Source: Bryobacterales bacterium
GTDB lineage: Bacteria; Acidobacteriota; Terriglobia; Bryobacterales; Bryobacteraceae
Length of the DNA: 12,714 nucleotides
Direction: 5' to 3'
Assembly (NCBI GenBank): GCA_003487005.1
Contig: DNFG01000138.1
Span: 1-12,714, forward strand
Shown: piece after piece, positions 1 through 7,107 of the stretch
Position numbering within the stretch: the stretch's first letter is position 1
Layout of the letters: each line of letters begins with the position of its first letter
Made by a program: the position numbers and the translations under genes
Notes under the pieces: model-generated
Databases searched by the model: none
Told to the model about the DNA's origin: nothing
The model's input: the letters and a program-made list of their open reading frames with translations, nothing else

Positions 1-29
1 TGGAGTTCACACGTGTGCTCTTCCAATCT
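1..29 (+). other. Sequencing-adapter remnant (artefact) at contig start
   Basis: The first 29 bases match the end of the Illumina TruSeq read-2 adapter at 27 of 29 positions. Blocks TGGAGTTCA and ACGTGTGCTCTTCC are both exact. The differences are C for G at base 10 and A for G at base 25. This is library-construction sequence that escaped trimming, not genomic DNA. An open reading frame can be read through it from a GTG at base 15, so a start called there is spurious. Genomic sequence presumably begins near base 30. Confidence 0.95.
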
Positions 30-671
30 AAGCTCACGCAATACCGCGTCTGGATCCACCCCAACCTTGTCGTGCTGTTCGAGCCGATTTCGATCATTCT
101 GCACTCGTTCCGGTTCGGGCAACCGAAGATGGGCGAGACCGCGGCGGTGTTCGGCGCGGGACCGATCGGGCTGAGTACGATCGCGTGCCTGAAACTCGCG
201 GGCGTGAAGCGGATCTACAGCGTTGAACCGGTGGCGGAGCGGCGGGCGATGGCGGAGCGTCTGGGGGCGGATGTCTCGATCAACCCACGCGAAACCGACC
301 CGGTGGCCGAGATTCTGAAGGGGACAGGCCGGCGGGGCGTGGATGTGACGTTCGACTGCGCGACGCAGGAAGACACGGTGAATCAGTCGCTGTATGTGAC
401 GGCGCCGGGCGGACGTGCGGTGATCACCGGCGTGCCGCAGGCGGAGCGAGTGCAACTGGATTTCCACCATTTGCGGCGGAAAGAACTCGGATTTTTCAGC
501 GTGAGGCGTGCGAATCACACCGGGGAGGCGGCGGTGGCGCTGCTGGAGGAGCATCCCCGGGCATTCACGCCGATGATTACGCACACTCTGCCGTTGACGC
601 AGGTGCAGCGGGCATTCGAGATGCTGGGCGGGTACGAAGATGGCGTGACGAAGGTGGTGCTGCGGCCGTAA
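30..671 (+). CDS. Zinc-type medium-chain alcohol/polyol dehydrogenase, 5'-truncated
   Basis: This is the C-terminal part of a medium-chain dehydrogenase/reductase of the sorbitol/threonine dehydrogenase type, an NAD(P)-dependent oxidoreductase acting on an alcohol or polyol. The Rossmann nucleotide-binding motif GAGPIG is at bases 153-170. It is followed by an acidic residue in SVEP at the end of the second strand, which suggests NAD rather than NADP. The family's usual C-terminal closing segment (ITHTLPL, AFEML, DGVTKVVLRP) is present. The N-terminal GroES-like domain with the catalytic zinc ligands is missing, because the contig begins with adapter sequence fused in frame upstream. About 214 genuine residues remain of the usual 340-350 or so. 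The exact substrate cannot be told. It ends 49 bp before the sulfatase on the same strand, but that gene has its own promoter-like element. The family is clear; the specificity is open. Confidence 0.85.
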   Translation, partial: KLTQYRVWIHPNLVVLFEPISIILHSFRFGQPKMGETAAVFGAGPIGLSTIACLKLAGVKRIYSVEPVAERRAMAERLGADVSINPRETDPVAEILKGTGRRGVDVTFDCATQEDTVNQSLYVTAPGGRAVITGVPQAERVQLDFHHLRRKELGFFSVRRANHTGEAAVALLEEHPRAFTPMITHTLPLTQVQRAFEMLGGYEDGVTKVVLRP

Positions 672-688
672 GGGGCTGGGCTTCGGTT

Positions 689-697
689 TGATAAGAT
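689..697 (+). promoter_or_regulatory. Extended -10 promoter element for the sulfatase gene
   Basis: TG-A-TAAGAT reads as an extended -10 (TGN plus a TATAAT-like hexamer, 4 of 6). There is no convincing -35, which extended -10 promoters can lack. Transcription would begin near 703-705, just ahead of the ribosome-binding site AAAGGA at 707-712, which lies 8 nt before the ATG at 721. A TTG at 688 would extend the reading frame but sits inside this element, so 721 is the better start. Confidence 0.4.
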
Positions 698-720
698 CGC
701 GGGACGAAAGGACGCCCGTC

Positions 721-2088
721 ATGACTCGCCGCGATTTGCTAGCTTTGTCTACTCTGCCTTTGGCGCGTGCCGCGCGGGGACAGGGGCCGGAGGTCCGGCC
801 CAACTTCATTTTCATCATGGCCGACGACATGGGCCGGGATGAACTGGGGTGTTACGGGCAGAAGCTGATCCGGACGCCGCACATGGACCGGTTCGCGGCC
901 GAGGGATTACGCTTCACGGACTGTTATGCGGGGGCTTCCGTCTGTGCGCCGTCGCGGAGTGTACTGATGACAGGACAGCACACGGGGCACACGACGGTGC
1001 GGGCCAATGCCTCGCGGCGCACGGGCGGCCGGGTGGCATTGCGGACGGAGGACCGCACCGTGGCGGAGGTCCTGAAAGGCCCCGAATGGCGGGGCGCTTT
1101 TGATGAAGAGCGGGCGTACGCCACCGGCATCTTCGGCAAATGGGGATTGGGTGAGCCGGGCAGCACCGGATTGCCGAACGACCATGGCTTCGACGAGTGG
1201 TTCGGGTTCCTGAACCAGCAGCACGCGCACAATCACTACCCGCAATATCTGTGGCGCAACCGGACGCGTGAGCCGTTGCGCGGGAACCGGGACGGGGCGA
1301 AGCGGGAGTATGCCTCCGATCTTTTTCTGCGCGAAGCGCTGCATTTCATTGACCGGCATCGCTACGAGCCGTTTTTTCTGTATTTCACGCCGACGATTCC
1401 GCACGCGGCATTCGAGTCTCCGGAACTTGGTGAGTATGCCGGGCAACCCTGGCCCGAAGAACACAAGCATTATGCGGCGATGGTGACGCGCTTCGATACC
1501 GCGGTGGGCCGGATCATGGCGCGGCTGAAAGAGACAGGGTTGGATGACAACACACTGGTGTTCGTGACGAGCGACAACGGCGGTGCGTCGAATTTCGCGC
1601 CGTTCGCTTCGATGGGGCCGCTGCGGGGCCGGAAGGGGTCCATCACGGAGGGCGGACTTCGTGTGCCGATGCTGGCGCGCTGGCCGGGGAAGATCCGGGC
1701 TGGGGGCGTGAGTGCGCTGCCGTGGTCGTTTCAGGATGTGCTGCCGACCATGGCGGATCTGGCGGGCGCGCGGGGGATTCCGTCGAATGTGGATGGCATC
1801 TCGATCGCGCCGGCGCTGCTGGGCAAGGAGCAGAATGCGGAGCGGCCGCTGTATTGGGAGCAGTTTTCGGGCCCGGGTTTCGAGCAGGCGGTCCGGTTGG
1901 GCCGCTGGAAGGCAATCCGGCGGGGGTTGCAGGCGCCGGTGGCGCTATATGATCTGGAGGCGGATATCGGCGAGGCGAAAGATGTCGCCGCCGCGCATCC
2001 GGGGGTGGTGAAGCGGATCACGGAGTATCTCGCCGTCTGCCGGACAGAGTCGGCGGAGTACCCGGTTGCGCGGCCCTGGCGGGGTTAG
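721..2088 (+). CDS. Sulfatase family S1 (arylsulfatase type), Cys-type, Tat signal
   Basis: A 455-residue sulfatase of the alkaline-phosphatase superfamily, hydrolysing a sulfate ester. The formylglycine site is C75-A-P-S-R79, the classic CxPSR that needs a maturase not present in this window. Likely calcium ligands are D35-D36 near the N-terminus and D285-N286 in SDNGG. Active-site residues also visible are K140 (GKWGLG), H228 (TIPHAAF) and K305 (RGRKGS). The usual His of GKWHLG is Gly142 here, a variant I recall from other bacterial arylsulfatases. The N-terminus (T-R-R-D-L-L then a short hydrophobic stretch to residue 20) resembles a twin-arginine signal, so the enzyme probably acts in the periplasm or outside. 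The start at ATG 721 is set by AAAGGA 8 nt upstream. The C-terminal LYDLEAD segment is typical of the family. Its last 4 bp overlap the convergent transporter gene. The substrate, possibly a sulfated glycan or small ester, is unknown. Confidence 0.93.
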   Translation: MTRRDLLALSTLPLARAARGQGPEVRPNFIFIMADDMGRDELGCYGQKLIRTPHMDRFAAEGLRFTDCYAGASVCAPSRSVLMTGQHTGHTTVRANASRRTGGRVALRTEDRTVAEVLKGPEWRGAFDEERAYATGIFGKWGLGEPGSTGLPNDHGFDEWFGFLNQQHAHNHYPQYLWRNRTREPLRGNRDGAKREYASDLFLREALHFIDRHRYEPFFLYFTPTIPHAAFESPELGEYAGQPWPEEHKHYAAMVTRFDTAVGRIMARLKETGLDDNTLVFVTSDNGGASNFAPFASMGPLRGRKGSITEGGLRVPMLARWPGKIRAGGVSALPWSFQDVLPTMADLAGARGIPSNVDGISIAPALLGKEQNAERPLYWEQFSGPGFEQAVRLGRWKAIRRGLQAPVALYDLEADIGEAKDVAAAHPGVVKRITEYLAVCRTESAEYPVARPWRG

Positions 2089-2954
2089 GCGTTCTTGCGC
2101 GCGGGTTTGAGTTCGACGAGGAGGATGGCGGCGAGGATGAGGGCGGCGCCGGAAAGGGACCGGACGTTCCAGGCTTCACCGGCGTAGCCCCAGGCCACGA
2201 GTCCGGCGAAGACGGGTTCGAGGGCGAAGATGAGGGCAGCGCGGGTGGCGGACGTGTGGCGCTGAGCCCAGGTGTAGAGCGAGAAGGAGAGGGCGGTGGC
2301 GAGGGCGCCGGTGGCGGCGAGGGCGAAGAACAGCCGGGGAGTCCAGCGGACTTCGGGGATTTCGAGCCAGCCGAAGGTGGCCAGGCTCCAGGCGGCGACG
2401 GCGCCGACCTGGAGAAGAGTGAGCCATTCGTAGTTCATCCGGTGGGTCCAGTGGGCGACGGCGACGATGTGGGCAGAGAAGGCGAAGGCGCAGGCGAGGG
2501 TGAGGAGGTCGCCGGAGTTGAGGTCGAAACCGGCGGCGGTGGAGGTCAGCAGCATGGTGCCACCGAGAGCGGCGGCGACAGCGGCCATTTCGATCCAGCG
2601 GGGGCGGCGGCGGGCGAGAACAGCAGCGAGGAGGGGAACGATGACGATGTACAGCCCGGTAATGAAGGCGGAGCGGGAGGCGGTGGTGAAACGAAGCCCG
2701 GAGGTCTGGAAGGCGTAGCCGAGGAAGAGAAGGGAACCGCAGAAGGCGCCGCCCCACCAGGAGCGGCGGTCGAGGGGGGCGCTCAGGTGGCGGCGGAAGA
2801 CGGCGAAGAGGAGGGCGGTGGCGAAACTGAAACGGAGAGCGAGGAAGAGGAGGGTGGAGACATCGGAGAGTGCGTCCTTCACGATGACGAAGGTGGCGCC
2901 CCAGATGAAGGCGATGGCGACGAGGGTGAGTTCGGCGCGGAGGGCGGGAGTCAT
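2085..2954 (-). CDS. EamA/DMT-family transporter (10-TM permease)
   Basis: A 289-residue integral membrane protein of the drug/metabolite transporter superfamily, with two EamA repeats at about residues 8-137 and 147-283. The first repeat opens with LVAIAFIWGATFVIVK, the family's usual first helix carrying the W-G-x-x-F signature. The second ends with ALIFALEPVFAGLVAW and a last helix before the lysine-rich tail, also typical. Such proteins export amino acids, small metabolites or drugs, or exchange nucleotide precursors; the substrate cannot be read from sequence. The start is the ATG at 2954, which overlaps the TGA of the upstream peptidase (ATGA). The two are therefore probably co-transcribed and translationally coupled. 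A longer in-frame extension to 3674 exists only because it runs through the peptidase gene in another frame. The stop codon overlaps the sulfatase stop by 4 bp tail to tail. Confidence 0.92.
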   Translation of the reverse strand: MTPALRAELTLVAIAFIWGATFVIVKDALSDVSTLLFLALRFSFATALLFAVFRRHLSAPLDRRSWWGGAFCGSLLFLGYAFQTSGLRFTTASRSAFITGLYIVIVPLLAAVLARRRPRWIEMAAVAAALGGTMLLTSTAAGFDLNSGDLLTLACAFAFSAHIVAVAHWTHRMNYEWLTLLQVGAVAAWSLATFGWLEIPEVRWTPRLFFALAATGALATALSFSLYTWAQRHTSATRAALIFALEPVFAGLVAWGYAGEAWNVRSLSGAALILAAILLVELKPARKNA

Positions 2955-4231
2955 ACTCCGGAGGCTGCCTCGGCGAGGAGGAGGCGAAGGAAGATCGCAA
3001 TGCGGCGAAGGCCGCGTTCCCTGCCCTCGGGGTGATACCACTCTTGTGGGGTGTGCGCGCCGCCGCCAGAGCCGCCGGCGCCGATGGAGAGTGCGGGAAG
3101 GCCCATCGAGAGGGGGATATTGGCGTCGGTGGAGGCGCAATCGACAGAGGAGCGGATGCCGAGGAACTGGTCGACGGTGCGCAGATAGGCGAGCAGGGGG
3201 GAGCCTTCGGGCAGGGCGCCGCCAGGCCGGGATCCGGCCTCCTTGAGGCGGGCGGTGACGCGGCCCTGACGGGCAAGGCCGTTTTCGGCCTGCACCGCGC
3301 GTTCGAGGACGGAGGCGAGTTCGGCGGCCATGGCGCTGAGGACATCCTGACGGAGGCAGCGGAGGTCGACTTTGACACGGGCCGAGGCGGGGATGGCGTT
3401 GACGGTGGAGCCGCCATCGATGACGCCGAAGTTCCAGGAGCGGCGGGCGAGGGGCGTTTCGAGGGAGCGGGCGTCGGAATACCAGGCGATGCAGCGGGCG
3501 AGGGCGTGGACGGGGTTGGCGGCGCCGTGGTCGGACCAGGAGTGGCCGCCGGGGCCGGTGATGGTGATTTCGAAGCGGCGGCAGGCGAGGGCCTCTGCGG
3601 TGATGGGCTCCAGCGCGGGTCCATCGAGGACGAGAAAGGAGCGAATGCGGGGGGCGAAGGGCGAATTTTTGCACAAAAAGCGCATTCCGGAGAGGTTTCC
3701 CTCGCCTTCTTCACCGACATTGAAGACGAGCAGGACGCCGGCGGGGATGTCGAGGTCGAGAGGATGGAGCGTGAGGGAGCGGGCGAGCGCCATCAGTGCG
3801 GCAAGGCCGGAGCCGTTGTCGGAGACGCCGGGACCAAGAAACCGGCCTCGGGCATCGACGTGGATTTCAGAAGGGTCGCGGGGAGCGAGGACGGTGTCGA
3901 GGTGGGCGGTGACGGCGACGAGAGGGAGGTGGCGCCCGGGGTCTCCGGCGAGGGTGTAGACATTGCCGGCACGGTCCTGCCGGGCATCAAGGCCCATGGT
4001 GGCGAGCTGAGTCATGATCCACTCGGCGCGAGCCTGTTCCTGGAAGGTCGGAGCGGGAACGCGGCAGAGGGCGAGGTGGGTTTCGTCGATCCAGCGGCGG
4101 GCCTGGGCGAAGAAGGAGAGGGCTTCGCGCAGCGGGGGAGCAGCGACCAGCTCGTCGAGCGAGGTGACGCCCGCGGGCAGGGCTGGCGCCGCGTCCGCGG
4201 AGCGGCGTTTCGGATTGAGCGAGCCCAGCAT
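2951..4231 (-). CDS. M20-family metallopeptidase (PepT-like dizinc hydrolase)
   Basis: A 426-residue cytoplasmic-type peptidase of clan MH, family M20, which removes residues from small peptides or hydrolyses amide bonds using two metal ions. The complete ligand set is visible: H110 with catalytic D112 (TAHLDTV), bridging D138 (GVSDNGSG), catalytic E174 next to ligand E175 (NVGEEGEG), D204 (VLDG) and H393 (AHTPQEW). D369 lies in the conserved CASTDANIP segment. The lid/dimerisation domain starts around GPGGHSW (227-233) and contains GGSTVNAIP. No signal peptide is seen. The start ATG has a strong GGAGG 5 nt upstream, at 4237-4241. It overlaps the following transporter gene by ATGA, so the pair may link peptide turnover with export of a product, which is inference. 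Peptide preference is unknown, though the arrangement most resembles tripeptidase/carboxypeptidase-like members. Confidence 0.93.
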   Translation of the reverse strand: MLGSLNPKRRSADAAPALPAGVTSLDELVAAPPLREALSFFAQARRWIDETHLALCRVPAPTFQEQARAEWIMTQLATMGLDARQDRAGNVYTLAGDPGRHLPLVAVTAHLDTVLAPRDPSEIHVDARGRFLGPGVSDNGSGLAALMALARSLTLHPLDLDIPAGVLLVFNVGEEGEGNLSGMRFLCKNSPFAPRIRSFLVLDGPALEPITAEALACRRFEITITGPGGHSWSDHGAANPVHALARCIAWYSDARSLETPLARRSWNFGVIDGGSTVNAIPASARVKVDLRCLRQDVLSAMAAELASVLERAVQAENGLARQGRVTARLKEAGSRPGGALPEGSPLLAYLRTVDQFLGIRSSVDCASTDANIPLSMGLPALSIGAGGSGGGAHTPQEWYHPEGRERGLRRIAIFLRLLLAEAASGV

Positions 4232-4274
4232 CTCAGCCTCCAGTGTATCGTCCGAGGCAAGCGTGAGCTTTCCT

Positions 4275-4300
4275 CAAAGAAGCCCGATGTGGGCCGATAG
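4275..4300 (+). promoter_or_regulatory. Candidate sigma-28 (FliA)-type promoter of motA
   Basis: The octamer GCCGATAG at 4293-4300 matches the flagellar sigma-28 -10 consensus GCCGATAA at 7 of 8 positions. CAAAG at 4275-4279 resembles the TAAAG of the -35 box, with 14 nt between CAAA and the -10 against the usual 15. The predicted start point, around 4306-4307, lies just before motA. motA is a sigma-28 target in enteric bacteria. A start point there also argues that the in-frame ATG at 4307 is not the motA start. Confidence 0.5.
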
Positions 4301-4351
4301 GAAGCAATGAGCGGGCGAGCACCGGAAGGTCAAGCCCGGCTGTCTAAGAAC

Positions 4352-5227
4352 ATGTTTGTCATCATCGGGATTGTCATTGTATTCGGCTCGGTTATTGGCG
4401 GCTATCTGATGCACCACGGGAACTTGCTGGTGCTGAACCAGCCCTCGGAGTTCGTGATCATTGGTGGAGCGGCGTTTGGAACGCTGTTCATCGCGAACCC
4501 GATGCACCTGGTGATTTCGATCTTCAAGAGTTCCGTGGCGGTGCTGAAGGGGAGCCCGTACAACCAGGCGTATTACATGGAGAATCTCCGGATGTTGAAC
4601 GACCTGTTCGTGTATGCGCGCAAGAACGGGATGGCCAAGTTGGAGGGGGACATTGATCAGCCGGAGAAGAGCCCGGTGTTTCAGAAGTATCCGAAGTTCC
4701 TGAAGGATCACGCGGCGCTTGCCTTTTGCTGCGACACCATCCGGATGTCCATTTCCGGCGGTGTGGCGCCGCACGAACTGGACCAGATCATGGAGATGGA
4801 CATCGAGGTGCAGGAAAAGGAAGGCCATGAACCTGTCTCGGCGCTGACGACGGTGGCTGACTCGCTGCCCGGGTTGGGGATCGTGGCGGCGGTCCTGGGG
4901 GTGGTGATCACGATGGGGGCGCTGGGGGGCCCTCCGGAAGAGATCGGGATGAAAGTGGCGGCCGCGCTGGTGGGCACCTTCCTTGGAATTCTGCTGTGTT
5001 ACGGGCTGGTCGGACCATTGGCACAGAACATGGCGAAGCAGGAAGAGGCGAAAGTGATGTACCTGCAGTTCATCCGGGCGGCAATTCTGGCCTTTGTGAA
5101 GGGATTGGCGCCGGCGCTGGCGGTGGAGTCGGCGAGGCGGATGATTCCGGCACACTTCCGTCCGTCGTTTGCGGAAGTGGAGAAGACCCTGAAGGGTGGT
5201 GGGGCTGCGGCCGCGAAGGCGGCCTAG
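4352..5227 (+). CDS. motA: Flagellar motor stator protein MotA
   Basis: The proton-channel subunit of the flagellar stator, which forms an inner-membrane complex with MotB and pushes on rotor protein FliG. Taking ATG 4352 as start gives 291 residues. The two conserved channel prolines then fall at P173 (VADSLPGLG) and P222 (YGLVGPLA), the same numbers as in E. coli MotA, and the N-terminus MFVIIGIVIVFGSVIGGYLM matches the family's first helix. Four membrane segments are visible: two at the N-terminus and two around 168-226. The intervening cytoplasmic loop of roughly 110 residues carries the charged rotor-contact helices. An ATG at 4307 with AGGAAG close by would add 15 residues not usual for the family, and lies at the predicted transcription start. 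The ribosome site for 4352 is weak (CTAAGAAC). motB follows after 15 bp, so the two form an operon. No other flagellar gene is in the window. Confidence 0.93.
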   Translation: MFVIIGIVIVFGSVIGGYLMHHGNLLVLNQPSEFVIIGGAAFGTLFIANPMHLVISIFKSSVAVLKGSPYNQAYYMENLRMLNDLFVYARKNGMAKLEGDIDQPEKSPVFQKYPKFLKDHAALAFCCDTIRMSISGGVAPHELDQIMEMDIEVQEKEGHEPVSALTTVADSLPGLGIVAAVLGVVITMGALGGPPEEIGMKVAAALVGTFLGILLCYGLVGPLAQNMAKQEEAKVMYLQFIRAAILAFVKGLAPALAVESARRMIPAHFRPSFAEVEKTLKGGGAAAAKAA

Positions 5228-5242
5228 CGGAGAGAACTGGCC

Positions 5243-6073
5243 ATGACAACACCTCCACCGATCATCATCGTTCGCAAAAAGAAGGGCGGCCACGGCCATC
5301 ACGGCGGCGCCTGGAAGGTGGCGTACGCCGATTTCGTGACTGCCATGATGGCGCTGTTCATCGTGCTTTGGCTGCTGGCTTCGAGTGAGGAAGTGCAGAA
5401 GGCCGTGGGCGGGTACTTCACTGATCCGACGGGCAACGGCAAGCTGCAAGGGTCCACCATGGCGGGTCTGGGGGAGGCCCTGGTGCTGGCCAAGGACGAC
5501 ATGGCGCAGTTAAAGGAGAAGATCGAGCAGGCGATGCGGGAGATGCCCAAGTTCGAGCAGTTGCAAAACAATGTGCAGGTGACGGTCACCCATGAAGGTC
5601 TGCGGATCGAGTTACTGGAAAACGATGCCGGCCTGTTTTTTGACAGCGGAAGTGCGCGAATGAGCGATCGGGGATCAGAGATCATTCGCCTGTTGGCGGG
5701 CGAACTGGGAACGCTGCCAAACAAGCTGTTGCTGGAGGGCCACACGGACGCAAAACCGTACGCGTCGACGGTGGGCTACACAAACTGGGAGTTATCGGCC
5801 GACCGGGCCAACACGGCGCGGCGGATCCTGCTGGAAGGTGGGGTACCTCCACAGCAAGTGGCTCAAATCAGGGGATTTGCGGACCAGCACCTGCGGAATC
5901 CGGCGAATCCCTTTGATCCGGCGAACCGCCGGGTGTCGCTGATTGTGCAATACCGGGACGTGCCTCCGCCGCCCGCTGGAGTGGCGAGTCAGGCGGAAAC
6001 CCCGGCCGAGACCAAAGCGCATCAGGGGTCCGCGGCGAAGCCCGCAGCGAAGGATCAGCCGGCGAAGCACTGA
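5243..6073 (+). CDS. motB: Flagellar motor stator protein MotB (OmpA-like peptidoglycan anchor)
   Basis: A 276-residue stator partner of MotA. A basic, His/Gly-rich cytoplasmic N-terminus (RKKKGGHGHHGG) leads into one membrane helix starting AYADFVTAMM. D30 in it corresponds to the essential proton-carrying aspartate, D32 in E. coli. A proton-type rather than sodium-type motor is plausible but not proven. A periplasmic linker with a short coiled-coil-like stretch (about 85-110) is followed by the OmpA-like peptidoglycan-binding domain. There, EGHTDAKPY (165-173) and NWELSADRAN carry the usual ligand residues, and NRRVSLIVQ closes the domain. The tail of about 35 residues is Pro/Ala/Lys-rich and probably disordered. 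GGAGAG at 5229-5234, 8 nt ahead of the ATG, sets the start. The 3' end overlaps the convergent G1P dehydrogenase gene by 19 bp. Confidence 0.95.
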   Translation: MTTPPPIIIVRKKKGGHGHHGGAWKVAYADFVTAMMALFIVLWLLASSEEVQKAVGGYFTDPTGNGKLQGSTMAGLGEALVLAKDDMAQLKEKIEQAMREMPKFEQLQNNVQVTVTHEGLRIELLENDAGLFFDSGSARMSDRGSEIIRLLAGELGTLPNKLLLEGHTDAKPYASTVGYTNWELSADRANTARRILLEGGVPPQQVAQIRGFADQHLRNPANPFDPANRRVSLIVQYRDVPPPPAGVASQAETPAETKAHQGSAAKPAAKDQPAKH

Positions 6074-7107
6074 CGGAGGCGGGGATCGGTGGCAATTCGC
6101 TCTTCCGATTCAGGCCAGGCATCACGGGTGGAGAGCACGGTGTAGTAGCCGGGCTTAATGGAGGGTGCGAGTGCGAATGCTTCTCGCCATTCGGAGAGGA
6201 TGAAGGGATCCCGCCGGAGGAGGTCCCAGAATCCGGCGCCGTCGAGGATACGCCCAATCGTGTCGGCATGGTCGCCGCCCTGGAGGTGGGCGGTCAGATA
6301 GGCGGCACAGCCGACCTGGAGGCCATGTAACCGCGGGCGTGCGGAGCAGGCATCGAGAGCATGGGAGATCAGGTGTTCGGCGCCAGAGGCCGGCCGTGAA
6401 CTTCCTGCCATCTCCATGGCTATGCCGTTCAGCATGAGTGCGGTTCCGAGGAGGCGGATCCCCTCCGAGTCCCGTTCGGGACGGCCGGCGAACTGGAAAA
6501 CGGTTGCGTCGCTGAGCAGGGTTGCAAAATCGTCGACAATCTCGCCCGTGGCGTGGAATGAAAGCTTCCAGTCGACGGTCGCTGTCAATTTGGCGACGAG
6601 GTCTCCCACGCCGGAGGCCCAGAGCGCGGCGGGGGCAGCCTGACAGACTTCAGTATCGATGACAACGGCCCAAGGCAGGTGGGCGGCGAGGCTCTTGCGC
6701 CGGCCATCGAGGGTCAGACTGGATTGGGGAGAGCAGAAACCGTCGTTGGAGAGTGAGGTTGGCGCGGCGAAGTATGGGAGATTGGCCAAGGTTGCAACAT
6801 ACTTTGCAGTGTCCAGAGCTTTGCCGCCGCCAAGGCCAACGATGGCCTGACAGCGGGGCGGAAGGCCACCGAGGAGAGCGGACGCCTCTTCAAAGCTGGC
6901 TCCGGTGATTTCATGGCTGGCAGCGGCTTCGATGGAGTGGGCGGAGAGGGAGGCACGGAGTCGAGCGGGCAGGTCCGAGGGGAGTCCTTCACTGAACATC
7001 AGAGCGGTGCGGCGGAAGCCGGGACGGTCGAGGTAGAGGCCAATCCGGTCGAGGGCGCCAGCCTTGATCCGGACGAGTTCCGGGATGCGGATCATGGAGC
7101 GTCTCAC
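6055..7107 (-). CDS. sn-Glycerol-1-phosphate dehydrogenase (AraM/EgsA family)
   Basis: A 350-residue NAD(P)- and metal-dependent dehydrogenase that reduces dihydroxyacetone phosphate to sn-glycerol-1-phosphate in the cytoplasm. Family marks are the nucleotide-binding GGGKALDTAK (93-102), PTSLSNDGF (116-124), GVGDLVAK with likely metal ligand D169, DWKLS (179-183), SGAEHLISHALD with H245 and H249, and LHGLQVG with H261. These distinguish it from ordinary iron alcohol dehydrogenases and dehydroquinate synthases. The start is GTG 7107: AAGGAG at 7116-7121 lies 8 nt upstream, whereas the internal ATG at 7095 would be 20 nt away. The GTG overlaps the TGA of the preceding phosphatase gene (GTGA), implying coupling. 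In archaea the product makes ether lipids; in Bacillus it feeds heptaprenylglyceryl phosphate. No prenyltransferase is adjacent, so its use here is unknown. Its 3' end overlaps motB. Confidence 0.88.
   Translation of the reverse strand: MRRSMIRIPELVRIKAGALDRIGLYLDRPGFRRTALMFSEGLPSDLPARLRASLSAHSIEAAASHEITGASFEEASALLGGLPPRCQAIVGLGGGKALDTAKYVATLANLPYFAAPTSLSNDGFCSPQSSLTLDGRRKSLAAHLPWAVVIDTEVCQAAPAALWASGVGDLVAKLTATVDWKLSFHATGEIVDDFATLLSDATVFQFAGRPERDSEGIRLLGTALMLNGIAMEMAGSSRPASGAEHLISHALDACSARPRLHGLQVGCAAYLTAHLQGGDHADTIGRILDGAGFWDLLRRDPFILSEWREAFALAPSIKPGYYTVLSTRDAWPESEERIATDPRLRQCFAG

Noticed and set aside
4242..4247. TACACT on the minus strand as a -10 for the M20 peptidase
   Set aside because: It directly abuts the GGAGG ribosome site, so a transcript starting from it would lose most of that site, which otherwise looks functional.
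2256..4300. Long plus-strand reading frames (259 and 422 residues) opposite the transporter and peptidase
   Set aside because: They are Gly/Glu/Ala-rich low-complexity translations typical of the antisense of high-GC genes. The minus-strand frames carry complete EamA and M20 motifs with good starts.
4307..4351. ATG 4307 as the motA start
   Set aside because: It has AGGAAG close by but would add 15 non-family residues, sits at the predicted transcription start, and shifts the conserved prolines from the standard positions. Kept only as an alternative.
4274..5449. A 391-residue minus-strand frame opposite motA
   Set aside because: It is His/Arg-rich without any recognisable fold. The plus strand encodes a textbook MotA with conserved P173 and P222.
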